A DNA stretch of 64,000 nucleotides from Ulota crispa (taxonomy: Eukaryota > Streptophyta > Bryopsida > Orthotrichales > Orthotrichaceae): assembly GCA_963920765.1 (NCBI GenBank), contig OY987249.1, positions 19,254,483 through 19,318,482 on the forward strand. Direction: 5' to 3'. Every line of letters begins with the position of its first letter. Position 1 is the stretch's first letter. The translations under genes and the position numbers were made by a program. Under the pieces are notes generated by a model. That model was not told the origin of the DNA. It saw only the letters and a program-made list of their open reading frames with translations, and did no database searches. Shown piece after piece: positions 1 to 9,968 of this stretch.

Positions 1-1813
1 GATCATAAACACATTGTCCATCATGAAAGGCAAAAAATCACCTCATCAAATGCATTCACATTTTTAGGTAACTCAAATTGTGATAAGATGCAGAAACACG
101 GTGTTAGACCCCAAGCTGCCCTTCTTACAATTTTTGTGAAGGCACCATGCACTATTGACTCCTGTAACTTTACGAAATAATATTATAATTGTTGAACATT
201 GAGATGAGATGAAAAGTGTAAAGTACTATAGCCGAGCTGGTCACGGTGACCAGCCCGGCATTTAAGGGGTAAACAGAATTTACAGATCTTCAGTAAATCA
301 AGCCAGAAGAACCATACGGTTTGCTATGCTAATATCAATTACATATAAATTAGGCTTTCCACGTCTTAGATTTGTAGGCAGTGATATGAATTGGACACGT
401 CTGAGAAGCTACCTGCTCCTCACCTTACTGAAATTCAAATGAGAAATTGTGCCCCATGAGCCTCCACTTCAAAAGTAATTTTACTCTTCTAGTTGATTTT
501 TTAGATGAGTTTGTTGATGAATACATCTAAAAATCCGTTAATATTATTTAGGGCAGTGTAGAATCTTTTGCATTAGAATCTAGAATCTTTGTAGCACTGA
601 AGAACATTCCTAAGCAACCTCTATGTCTAAATTAGAAAACATGCGTGAAGGTTACACGAATACTTCAATGAATATCAACATAGAAAGTCCAATTACATAA
701 ATAGTTTATAAGAAACCTCTACGTCTAAATTAGAAGACATGAAAGTTACAAGAATACTCTAATGGATAGAAACATAGAAGGTCCATAATTACATAAATAG
801 TCTATAGTGAAAATGTCTAAGAACAATGAGGCTAAAGCTGGGTCACATTACTTGTTAGAGGACAGCAACAAAAATACATAAGTCTGGTAAACTCCCTCCA
901 TTGTGGTTTTAGACTAAGTCAAGGTCTCTAAATCCAGCTTTGAGTTCAGACTTTTCAAACTCAGCTTTTAGATGATAGATATTTGAAATTTACCCCTCCC
1001 TTGGTGTGCATATATCAACCCTGTGTGTGCTCATATAAGTTCCCATAAATAAACATGCACAAAATTTTGGTCACCTTAGCTACAAGGCCTACTTTTGATA
1101 TATGATGAGGCCCAAGGTCTAAGAAGAACTGGCAGCTAGAAATGAGAAAAACCGCTTGCAATTTGTAAACATCAAGTGAAAATCAAGTTGATTTTTTTTT
1201 AAAGTATAAAGTAGAGAAAACAACTAAAAAGATCCTTGATAAATGGGTTGGGAAATTGAAGGAAATCACTAAGAGGTCTCAAGTATTTCCCAAACTTTGA
1301 TGAAGCCTATTTTCAATACTTTGCAATTGTCAAACTTGTTATTGAAATATGACCAATTGACAGGCCTAATATTGATATTTTCCCATGAATAAAGTAGATA
1401 GCTCAAATTGCTACCTTCTCACATAAAGCTCCTATAGGTGTATGGGAAACTAATATGAAGTGGTTTTTGAATAGACCTCTTTAAGTCATTAAAAAAAAAG
1501 TGTATTCTATTGCAAGAGCCAATCATATTTCTCAATTTCGTCTCATATCTTTTAAATTGTAGGGGAACAGTTTGTGAGAGACCTAGAGTCACAAATAGGT
1601 ACCTACTATAAAATAATTGAAATTCATCAACAATTCAATGTAATACTTCAAAAAATAAAAAATAAAACATGTTACATTTGACATCTATTTCTCTTTGTCT
1701 AAAAATAAAACAAAAACTCCTATCTTAAAAAGCAAATAAGCTCTTAAGTTAAAAAATGCCATAACTTAGCTGACATCTTGCATCGTGTTATTTTATTGCA
1801 GAACAAAAGGGGC
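1..1813. other. Non-coding AT-rich stretch, nothing recognised
   Basis: Apart from the tandem duplication at 616-807 I see no gene, no terminal inverted repeat and no RNA gene. Reading frames are short and broken on both strands. Confidence 0.5.
616..807. repeat. 97-bp tandem duplication
   Basis: Two imperfect copies of about 97 bp lie head to tail. Both begin with AACCTCTAYGTCTAAATTAG and end near ATTACATAAATAG. The copies differ by several substitutions and small indels, so the duplication is not recent. No coding potential is evident. Confidence 0.7.
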
Positions 1814-1820
1814 AAAAAAA
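1814..1820 (-). terminator. Pol III T-run terminator of the tRNA
   Basis: Seven consecutive A on the plus strand give a T7 run on the minus strand, 16 bp beyond the 3' end of the tRNA-Arg. This is the standard RNA polymerase III stop signal at a usual distance. Confidence 0.75.
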
Positions 1821-1836
1821 GTGAAAGATACAACTT

Positions 1837-1909
1837 CGCGCCAGGTAGGGGTCGAACCTACGACTTTCTGCTTAGGAAACAGACGCTCTATCCACTGAGC
1901 TACAGGCGC
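1837..1909 (-). tRNA. tRNA-Arg (anticodon CCT)
   Basis: This 73-nt gene reads AGG codons in cytosolic translation. On the minus strand it folds into a full cloverleaf. The acceptor stem starts GCGCCTG and is closed by CTGGCGC plus discriminator G, with one T-T mismatch. The D arm is GCTC-AGTGGATA-GAGC. The anticodon loop TTCCTAA gives CCT, and the T arm contains GGTTCGACCCC. The internal promoter boxes A (TAGCTCAGTGG) and B (GGTTCGACCCC) are intact, there is no intron, and CCA is not encoded, as expected for a eukaryotic nuclear tRNA. A T7 terminator follows. From memory it is close to plant nuclear tRNA-Arg(CCT). It looks functional. Confidence 0.95.
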
Positions 1910-2277
1910 ACCTGCGAAGCCACTAGACCAGCGACTCCTTGATGGCTACGAGTTTCAGATAAAGCTATCTAAACTTTTGATAGAACGAAGCCACGTACAC
2001 GTGGGAACATTTGGTGCCGTTTTGGAAGAGAGGGTACGCCGCTGCAATAACTTAGCAGCGCTGAGATCATAACTACAAATCATGGAGCGATCGGGAAAGA
2101 ATCTCGATTTCAATTGATACCTGACAATAGCTGCTATTTGATGGGAAATTTCTGTGCGTGATATCCTAAACGAAATTTTTTATGGTTATCCCTGAAGTTT
2201 GCAATATTTTCATAGATACCCCTGCTTTTTCAGAAATCTCACAAATAACCTTAGATCAAAGTTTTTAGCCATTTATT

Positions 2278-2602
2278 AGGGGCTTCAAACATGAAATCTG
2301 GCCTTTGAACTTCTCACTTCAGAGGATCTCGCTCACCAGTGAATTGTTTTCTTTCCCTCGCACGCGCAAAGTCTAAGACACCCATGATTTTGCGGAAGTT
2401 TCTGCAAAAAAAGTTTCGAAGTTTGAGAAAGCAAGTGAATGAGCCCCATGAAGCCACGAAAGTGAGTTTCTGAAGTTCACTCCTCATGTGCATCACGTTA
2501 GGAGTGAAGTCCGGAGGTGAGTCACATCAAGGTTCACTCGTGAATTCACAAAGGTGAATCGCAACGTGAGTCACTTGAAAAAGTTTAAGTTTGAAGCCCC
2601 CT
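2278..2602 (+). mobile_element. MITE with AGGGGCTTCAAACAT ends, copy 1
   Basis: A 325-bp insertion with TIRs AGGGGCTTCAAACAT and its inverse (AAGTTTGAAGCCCCCT). ATT flanks both sides, compatible with a 3-bp duplication. The interior shares sequence in opposite orientation with the copy at 2791-3120, including CGTTAGGAGTGAA and AATTCAC blocks. It interrupts the left TIR of the host foldback, so it is younger than the host. Confidence 0.7.
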
Positions 2603-2790
2603 ATTTGTTGTGCTCGTACTTTCTTCATGACCAATGATGAAGAAGGAAATGCAATGAAACAAAAAAGAAGCAACATGCGCTCAAAGGAAGAAGGGAATTG
2701 ATATGCACAACAAAACAAATGCCTAAACTTTTTGGTCCAAGGGTATTTGTTGAAATTTTTGAAAACACACGGGTATCTTTGAAAATATTA

Positions 2791-3120
2791 AGGGGCTTCA
2801 AACATCAATTTTTTGAGGTGATTCATGTAGCAATTCACCTTGATAAAGTCACTAATGAACAACAAGGTGAGTCATCTTTGGAATGCAATCATGACGTGAT
2901 GCACGTTAGGAGTGAATTTCAGAAACTCACTTTCGTGCGGATCATCCTCATGGATGTCTCAAAGACTCATACCTTACTTCTGCATAAAACCCTAATCGCA
3001 AACTCATAAATGTCTAGGACTTTGGACATGCGAATGAACAAAAATAATTCACTAATGAGCTAGGACCCTTTGAGGTGAGAAACTTGTAGACCAGATTAGA
3101 TTTTATGTTTGAAGCCCCCT
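2791..3120 (-). mobile_element. MITE with AGGGGCTTCAAACAT ends, copy 2 (inverted)
   Basis: A 330-bp sibling of the 2278-2602 element in opposite orientation, with the same TIRs and ATT flanks. It sits in the right TIR of the host foldback at almost the mirror position. The two MITEs therefore form their own inverted-repeat pair inside the host. Confidence 0.7.
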
Positions 3121-3256
3121 ATTGCAAACTTCAGGGTATCCATGAAATTTTCCCTTCTTTTAAAGCGCCCACACTACACTGCTCATCGCTCTAAGAACAC
3201 CGCCCACTCATACCCCCAGAAATACGAAAAACCTGCAAGAACTCGGGGCAACTCAC

Positions 3257-3440
3257 CCGTCTTGACGACGCATCTCCCGTTCCCATGCACAAGAACTGAA
3301 TGAATACATCCCGAGGACGGCACTCTGAAACACGGGTGATGCAATGCGCCCTACTTGATCACCCTGCATAAGAAAAAACTTTCAGAAACTTACAGAAAGA
3401 ATCCTCACATGGCAATGCGTATCATTGCCAACCACTTACT
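3257..3440 (-). other. Possible minus-strand spliced exons upstream of CENH3
   Basis: On the minus strand, a donor GTAAGT directly after 3440 and an acceptor (TTTTTTCTTATGCAG) before 3363 define a 73-nt intron (3439-3364 approx.). The candidate exon 3363-3257 is open in one frame and ends at a strong donor (CGG|GTGAGT). I could not join the flanking exons in one open frame, so this may be untranslated leader of a gene divergent from CENH3 whose remainder was displaced by the element ending at 3153. It may also be chance. Confidence 0.25.
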
Positions 3441-4305
3441 CATACTTGGGGATCTCATCATTTTTATTCCACCTCGAGTCTGAGACCAATGCAATGATCT
3501 AGCCAGCCCTAGAACTAGAATGAATATCTGCTGCTTGATGAAGTATTGATTCAGAATCGCCTCGAAGCTTGACACCCTTCCTTGAGGATGGGATTTGTGC
3601 AAGCAAACACACTCGGAACACAATCAGAAATCTCGCAAAATATTAGCACATAACCAGCCAGCTTAAAGTCTTAAACCCCAAAACCCAACGTCAACGCAGC
3701 CCATCACTCGACCGATACAAGCATTTACAAACAAATGTAATCTCTCACCATGGCCTAGAAACGATCCACTTAACGTTCCAAAAACAACACGCCGACAGAA
3801 GCTCACCAACAATCGGAAAACTAAAACCCCAGGGCAAGCAATACTCGCAACAAGAGTCCCACTAAGTTACAGCCGCCTAAATCTGCACTTATTTCAAAAG
3901 GCACGCACGCAAGAACACAACTCCGGCAATGCTGAAAAATCTACGATATTCCTAGATGCAGAGCAGCTGGAGCGGGGAGAGAATTACCATTTCCCGCCCT
4001 CGCAGTCGCTTTCTCCGCACAGCACTCACTGCACGTCTTGTGAACTCCGCCGCTCTGTCCAACCGATCCATTGCACTACTATCTCTCTGCTTCCAAGCGA
4101 TGCAAGCGGCGATGGGAGCAGAAGGGGAGAAACAGACGAGAGAATTTGCAAGGGGACTTCGATGGATTCTTGTGGCATTCAAGAATTGCCTGGCGGAGGA
4201 GGTGCAGTAGCGATGTCGCCAGGCGGGGAAGCGAGGTGTCAGCAACACTGGTAGAGCGGAGAAGAACAGGAGAAGAGGAGAAGGTGGAGGTGGAGGGTGT
4301 GAGCC
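3441..4305 (+). promoter_or_regulatory. GC-richer upstream and leader region of CENH3
   Basis: Base composition rises well above the window average from about 3950, with purine-rich GGAGAAGAGGAG runs just before the start codon. No TATA box is obvious at a fixed place. A 222-codon frame on the opposite strand overlaps this stretch and exon 1, but it is low-complexity (Glu/Arg and Pro/Ser runs) and is an antisense shadow. I read this stretch as promoter plus 5' leader, possibly bidirectional with the minus-strand splice signals at 3257-3440. Confidence 0.5.
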
Positions 4306-7143
4306 ATGGCGAGGAGGAAATCTACGCCTCTTCATGGCAACAACCGGGCGTCCACAAGCGCTGCAGGTGGAGCTGCTGCTGCAGCAGCAGCAAGGAGGAG
4401 GGGGAGTAGTAGTCGGAGGCCTCACCGATGGCGACCGGGGACCAAGGCGTTGCAAGAGATCCGGCGCTACCAAAAGACTTGCGACCTGCTCATTCCTCGC
4501 CTTCCTTTCGCTCGCTACGTTAGTCTCCACTCTCGCACCTCCCTTCACCATTCTCTCTCTCTCTCTCTCTCTCTCGCTCTCTTCCTCTTCTTCTTCTTCT
4601 TTTTTATCAAACACCTGCAAGCACCTTTACCTCTGAGTCTTTTGTGTCTTGAGCTAATCCTGCAAGAAATGTTTGAGAGATTCTGCACGGACTGTGTGAG
4701 AGTGGGTGAGTGTGTAATGGGTTTTTGAACTATATTAGGGTTTGGAGTCGTGTGTGAGTTGCAAGCGGCGCATGATGTTGTTAAACCCTTGTTAAACCCT
4801 CGTTAAAACCCTGAAAAACCGAAGGAGATATATGCTTTCTTTCACATTGCGTGTTGCATTGCATTAAGGTACGGAGTGTTTTGATTGTTAGATCTTGTTT
4901 CATTCATGGTTTGGAGCAAATAGAATTTTGGATATTTTTAACTTAAAATCTTGAGCTAATCCTGCAAGAAATGTTTGAGGGATTCTGCACGGACTGTGTG
5001 AGAGATTCTGGAAGGACTACTGTGTGAGAGTGAGTGAGCGTGTAATGGTTTTTTGAACTATATTAGGGTTTGGAGTCGTGAGTGATGTGAGTTGCAAGCG
5101 GGCGCATGATGTTGTTAAACCAAACCCCTGAAAATCCAAAGGAGTTATATGTTTTCTATCACATTGGGTGCTGCATTGCATTAAAGGTACAGAGTGTTTC
5201 TTTTGTTAGATTTTGCTTCGTTCATGGTTTAGAGCAAATATAATTTTGAATATTTTTAACTTCAAACTTTTGATAATTATCATCAAACATATGAAGGACA
5301 CTGTGTGAGTTGCAAGCAGCGTATGATGGTGTTAAACCCTCGTTAACCCCTAAAATATCTAAAGGAGTTATATGCTTTCTTTCACATTGCGTGTTGCATT
5401 GCATTAAGGTACGGAGTGCTCTTTTTGTTAGACTTTGCTTCGTTCATGGTTTAGAGCAAATGATTTTGGTTATTTTTTTACTTAAATTTTGATAGGTCTC
5501 ACCAAACATCTGAAGGACAGAGTTGCGAGATTAGCGAGAGTATCTTTCTTGAATTTGAACTCCATGTACCTCTAAGTAGAATTTGGAGGAAAAATCTAGG
5601 CTATTATTATGAGTCCATGGGCATGATGCAATAGTTGTTGATCCGGAAATGATACAATCGATAGAATTGGTCATTTTGTATCCATGAATAATGGGTCCTT
5701 CAGGAGTTGATATCAGATATTGACTTCATATATTATTAATTAGTGTCGTGTTGAAATGGTGGGCTTTGCTTGTTAGAGAAGGTCTACAAAATGGTGTGAA
5801 TGCTGTTTACTGATGTCAACCATGTGCAGGTCAAAGAAATCACGTCCATGTATGCAAGTGATGTCTCTCGATGGACGGCGGAAGCATTGACCGCCCTCCA
5901 AGAGGTACATTCCATAATTCCTTGCACACAGAAAGCTCTTTGTCTTGACATGCTCGTCAGCAGGTTCAATTTTCCAGAACCTTAATTGTAACTGTCAAAA
6001 ACAATTGCCTCAAACAATGTATGCACTTGTGGTGCAAAAACACTGTATTTGTTTCCTTGTTTATGGTCCAACCAAGGTGGATTTGCTCCGTTCTCGTAGC
6101 TGGCTTTGTCTTCCAAGTACAGTACACTGAATATTGCGTTTAGGTTGCCTTTGACAACTGGGTTGCTTTACCTTGGAAAGTTGCCTCATGACTCATTTCT
6201 TGGCCACTTAGAGAATCATGCAACTCTCTAGACATTAGAATTGCACATGATTTACAATGTGGATGCCACTAATTTGTTTTTCCGCAGCTTCATTGTTACT
6301 GCCAAGCTCTTAAAAATTGTTGATTGCAATAATTGCTGATGAAATGCACCCGTTTTTCCCCCACGGGGGGTTTTTTTTAAATTGCTGATGAAAATTACTG
6401 TAGTATCCGTAAAAATCTCTGTAATGTAAAATGTTAAGAAATTAGTGTGGGCAACCTAAATGCAATATTTAATGTAGTTTTTGTGGTTGGTCCTTGTTTC
6501 AGCTACATGGGCTTTCTTGAGATTCCCTAGTGTGGCGTTGCCAATGCTCTAGTGATGCTTGTTGCTTGGGTTGATCTTTGGGACAATGCTGACCTTTTTC
6601 ATGTAGACTTTGTTTCTCCTCCAGGCTGTTTTTGGTTGAAGTGTTGTATTTTATCTCTACAATCAAGTTATTTTATTTGTGTCAAAAAAACTGCTTCTCT
6701 ATTTAAGCCTGAACCGTCAAGAGAGTATCTTCATAAGAGCGTGTATGTAATAAGAGACTTCTCACTATCTGAAGATTTATAATGTCATTCTGATGCATGC
6801 CTTTGCAGGCAACGGAGGACTACATAGTCCATTTGTTTGAAGACACAAACTTGTGCGCTATCCATGCAAAGCGAGTAACCATAAGTAATATGCGTTATGT
6901 CCTTTGTGGCTTTGAATGCTTCCATTGCACAGCTTCTAGATCCAGAGATTCTTGTGTGATCATGTTGCTTAAAGTAGCAGATTTTAAAGCTCCGAAACAT
7001 TTTTATTTTATACTTTGCCTGACAATTTTGTACCATTCCGCCATATTCAATGGAACTAACTTACTGCTTTTTTGCCATAAGCAGTGCCCAAGGATTTGCA
7101 GTTGGCCAGACGACTGCGCGGTGTCATAGAAAAAGCAGCATGA
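4306..7143 (+). CDS. CENH3: Centromeric histone H3 variant (CENH3), four exons
   Basis: CENH3 replaces H3 in centromeric nucleosomes and marks the site of kinetochore assembly. Exons are 4306-4518, 5830-5904, 6809-6884 and 7085-7143, all with GT-AG junctions; phases are 0, 0 and 1. The protein is 140 residues. The start sits in a good context (GCCATGG). The tail (1-40) starts MARRKS, has an Ala run and lacks the canonical ARTKQTARKS modification sites. The fold follows: RWRPGT at 41-46, the alpha-N helix, then [13 protein letters not shown] near 84-96, then [21 protein letters not shown] at about 105-125. Hallmarks of CENH3 over H3 are the divergent tail, one extra residue in loop 1 and Trp86 where H3 has Phe. 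The C-terminus [13 protein letters not shown] differs from canonical RGERA and from the angiosperm GKGRPW ending. Identity as a CENH3 is firm; expression is not shown. Confidence 0.93.
4552..4600 (+). repeat. CT and TTC microsatellite just inside CENH3 intron 1
   Basis: A (CT)n run followed by CTT repeats starts about 35 bp after the exon 1 donor. It makes a strongly pyrimidine-rich strand. The donor GTTAGT lies just upstream. Confidence 0.85.
4649..5510 (+). repeat. ~300-bp tandem repeat in CENH3 intron 1 with telo-box motifs
   Basis: About 2.7 copies. The marker TTGAGCTAATCCTGCAAGAA occurs at 4649 and 4951 (period 302), and the later part (CACATTGCGTGTTGCATTGC or near variant) recurs three times. 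Copies 1 and 2 contain ATTAGGGTTTGG, whose inverse AAACCCTAA is the plant telo-box, followed by short AAACCC runs. The third copy lacks the first part. Telo-boxes are known near plant genes expressed in dividing cells; any role here is inference. Confidence 0.8.
6125..6474. mobile_element. TA-flanked MITE in CENH3 intron 2
   Basis: The 350-bp element has ~25-bp TIRs (CACTGAATATTGCGTTTAGG and inverse of CATTAAATATTGCATTTAGG, both then GTTGCC) and TA on both sides, as in Tc1/mariner-type (Stowaway-like) MITEs. Siblings lie at 23787-24070 and 51458-51740, and a lone end lies at 31950. It sits well clear of both splice sites. Confidence 0.8.
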
Positions 7144-7642
7144 CACCTTTATTATATTGAGGCAAGCCCATTTTTAACATAGAATCCAGAAGTCTAGGAT
7201 AATACAGCCGTTCTCATTACAGAAAGCGATTAGGTCTACCCATTCTTTTAAGAAAGCCTATTGAAAAATATCCAGGCAAACATCTCTCTCATCAAGTACA
7301 CACAAAAGCTGTCACCAGATGGGCAACATATTGACTCTTCCAGATTTAGACTTTAGAGTACTTTTTTTTGGCTGGGGTATAACATTTGGATGCAGAAAAT
7401 CCTTAGTCTCCACATCTTTGTTCAATCTATTTTGTGGAGTTTTTTTTTTTATTTTTATTTTCCTGAAGCGCTGTTCTTTGTTTGTTGATATTTTCAAAGC
7501 GTGAAATCTGAGGTGAGTCACTCCTTGTACACAGTACAGTACCTCAATGGTATGAAACCATTTTGTACAAGGTCTAGCAGGAGTCTTAACTTAATGGCAG
7601 GGGTAGGCTCATGTGCAAAGTTTTATTTGGTCAATAAGAATT
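7144..7642. other. Intergenic 3' ends of two convergent genes
   Basis: This interval should contain the CENH3 3' untranslated region on the plus strand and the end of the small minus-strand candidate. The minus-strand AATAAA lies at about 7625-7630. No clear AATAAA was found for CENH3. A poly-T run is at 7441-7450. Confidence 0.5.
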
Positions 7643-8317
7643 TCAGAAGCATCTACATGCTCCCACGTCCCACTTGAAAATCTGTAGATGGAATACCATG
7701 ATACTTGCCTTGGCGCTGTCAGCCTTAAGTTTCAGTATATGAGGTACCCATGCTACCATTCTCCCAATTGCAGCTTTTATATTAAAATTCACAAATTCAA
7801 CCCCTACTTTTGTATGACAATCTGCTTGTACTGCAGAAAGTGATAATTAAATTTTTGAACTTACACAAGTGAATCTCTTGTCAGAAGCTATAGAATAAAG
7901 ACCAGAGCCAAGGGCCTGTAATCTGCCACTTTCCCATGATGTTTGATCATGAAACAACAGAATATTATTTTACGAACTTACACAAATCAGTCTTCCCGTA
8001 CGTGGCTGTTTCCAAACCCTGGACCTTTACAATTTGACGCCAACTGACTGGTCAAGCTGAGCAAACCATGCATGAACAACGTGCTTTCCTTTTCGCAAAA
8101 GTGCTCAGTTTTTAACATTATTTTTTGAGGGGTACTTGGTTGCTTGTGGTCTGGCATCTCATCCATCCTTGTCTTATACCAATCCATTACCTGCAAGGGA
8201 CCGTTGTTCTCGCATGCAGGGAACACGTAATTTTGTTTGTTCAAACCTCAAACCAGCTGCTGCTGCAGTTGCACCATCAATACGTAGGCCACTCAATCTC
8301 TCCATCATGTTGGAAAA
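7643..8317 (-). CDS. Unidentified small spliced gene converging on CENH3
   Basis: Four exons can be joined on the minus strand: 8317-8191, 8047-7982, 7830-7709 and 7681-7643. Junctions are TAG acceptor and GT donors, with one GC donor (AAG|GCAAGT) before the last exon. Phases fit throughout. From the first ATG (8308) the product is about 114 residues, starting MMERLSGLRIDGATAAAAG and containing VEFVNFNIKAAIGRMVAWVP in exon 3. An AATAAA signal lies about 15 bp after the TGA. I do not recognise the family. The first exon is preceded by an acceptor-like TTTTTCCATAG, so upstream exons may exist beyond the MITE at 8513-9968. The last exon has a second, longer frame that no splice I found can reach. 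Spacing to the CENH3 stop is 500 bp, tail to tail. Confidence 0.4.
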
Positions 8318-8512
8318 CTATGGAAAAATATAAGGATATATCATGAATCTTTTCAACGGATCTGTGCGTACTACTGGCTCTTTTACAAAGTCTATTTTGT
8401 TACAGTCAGGAACCGCCTTTGTTCTTGTCCATCTTATCAATTTATTTTGGCGGCTGGTTACATTCTCGCTGTGGACCCCAACATTCAAGGTTGAAGAATG
8501 TTATAGTAGGTA

Positions 8513-9968
8513 AGGTAGCCGCCCCCATAAGCGTGAGTTTAAGCACTTTAGCATGGTTAGGGTAGTTGAACAAGTGCAAAAATTATATCGTTAGATTGAA
8601 AATAGAGAACAAAAAATATTAGTTTACTTTGGGAAGTTATCCACATATAGTAGTGCCTCTTTAAGATGAACCTTTATAAGAAAAAATGCTTAGCAAAGAT
8701 GAAGGAAATGACTGTCCTTGGCGGTAGGGGAGTTACAAAAGATGTGTTTGGTTACAATTAATGTTTTTCTTACATGAAATGAATATGCTGCTCGGATACC
8801 TTCATCTTATCAAGGCACCACTGCAGTCATGTGTGCGTGGGTATTTTTCAAAGTGCTAAATCACTAAAATTATAGGAATCATGTGTAAGAGATGCTAAAA
8901 ACAAGGCTTGTTGGTTCTTAACTCCTAGAGGACCAGACCCCCTTTTTTAGAAACATAGCGGTTTTGGGCAGGTACCTGTGATTGGAGCTTTTCACATTTT
9001 AGGCTGAAATTTTAATTGAATGTGGGGACAAGGTTTATCTTTCATATGCACTAAATTTCATGACACTTGGAATTATGAGTACAAAGTTATGGCCTAATAT
9101 GTTGTTTTTACGTTTGTCGGGTAGCCTGGGCATATTTTAAAAATCACTTTTTTCAACAACAAAAAATTTAAATGGGTTTAGGAGATTTATGTGAGTGTAG
9201 GAAGCTTCAAACTATTTTGTCTAAATCAACAAGATGAAAGTTATGAGGATTTTTTGTTTCTAGGCAGTTATGGATTCTCTACTCCAAAATAAACTTTGAG
9301 GTCCTTTATTTTACTCAATTTTCAACATTTTGGAAAAAAAACAAAGCCAAAGGATGAAGGTTGTTTATGACAACATTATGACCATTGGGATTGGCATTTT
9401 TCATTTCCATAAGTAAATTCTAAACGATTTAGTGTTTTGAGTCATTCTCTACTTTTTTTACTTAATAATTCTTTTCCATATGTTATACAACTCCAAATGA
9501 GTTGAAACTTTTTTGACATGTACTTTACTTAGGCGGAGTAAGGAACTTAGAGAAGTACCACCCACATGGCCTTTTTCCCTTAGGAATTTCACCTTCTAAA
9601 GGGTAGCTGCCTGGTTTTTCACAAGACGTTTTTGAATATTCAAACCATTCTAATTTCCAATCCATGTGGTGAAAAACTCTGAAATTTTTTCCACATCTTC
9701 CAAAACAAATCCTCTACAAGATCCTACGGTCACATATGCATAAAAAAAAATGTTTTCAAAATTGGTTGATGCTCTACAAATGGCAATTTTGAAGAGTTTT
9801 TGGTGAAAACTTTGCTTGGTCCTTTAGGGGTTAAATAGTGAGATGGGTACTCAAAACCATCATACCGGTCACCCAGCCATCACTTAGTTCACTCATAAGC
9901 ATTTTCTTTTTTAATTATTATGTCAATGACGCCCATGGGGATGGTGAAGCTGATGGGTGCGGCTACCT
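8513..9968. mobile_element. AGGTAG-type TA-flanked MITE, interrupted by a TTAA element
   Basis: Ends AGGTAGCCGCCCCCATAAGC and its inverse (GCTGATGGGTGCGGCTACCT) are flanked by TA on both sides. The element is 1456 bp long because a 917-bp TTAA element (8918-9834) sits inside; without it the host is about 540 bp. The terminal AGGTAG and the following CCCATAAGC block are shared with elements at 46759-47073, 50726-51039 and 53937-54070. Confidence 0.75.
8918..9834 (+). mobile_element. piggyBac-like TTAA MITE, family 1, copy A
   Basis: Bounded by TTAA at both ends, with left end TTAACTCCTAGAGGACC and right end GGTCCTTTAGGGGTTAA. The motif GATCCTACGG is at 9720-9729, 101 bp inside the right TTAA. 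It is 917 bp and nearly identical over its right two thirds to 19829-20745. It contains no transposase frame. It is nested in an AGGTAG-type MITE. Confidence 0.85.

Larger units (their letters stand above)
2171..3153. mobile_element. Long-TIR foldback element (Mutator-like?) hosting two nested MITEs
   Basis: The left end (GAAATTTTTTATGG, then ATCCCTGAAGTTTGCAATA) is matched inversely by the right end (TTGCAAACTTCAGGGTATCC, then ATGAAATTTTCCC). A second inverted block (CATAGATACCC near 2213 against GGGTATCTTTG near 2771) shows that the TIRs extend inward. The two halves are interrupted by MITE copies at 2278-2602 and 2791-3120. Related ends occur at 47651-47990 and 55786-56631. No clear target duplication is visible at the outer ends, so the superfamily is inferred from those relatives. 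Confidence 0.6.

Noticed and set aside
3952-4620. 222-codon minus-strand frame across the CENH3 start
   Set aside because: It is antisense to CENH3 exon 1 and leader, composed largely of Glu/Arg and Pro/Ser low-complexity from CT and GAA repeats, with no domain.
5310-5360. TTAACCCCTAAAAT inside CENH3 intron 1 as a TTAA element end
   Set aside because: It is a variant of the AAACCCTCGTTAAAACCC block in the intron tandem repeat and has no inverse partner.
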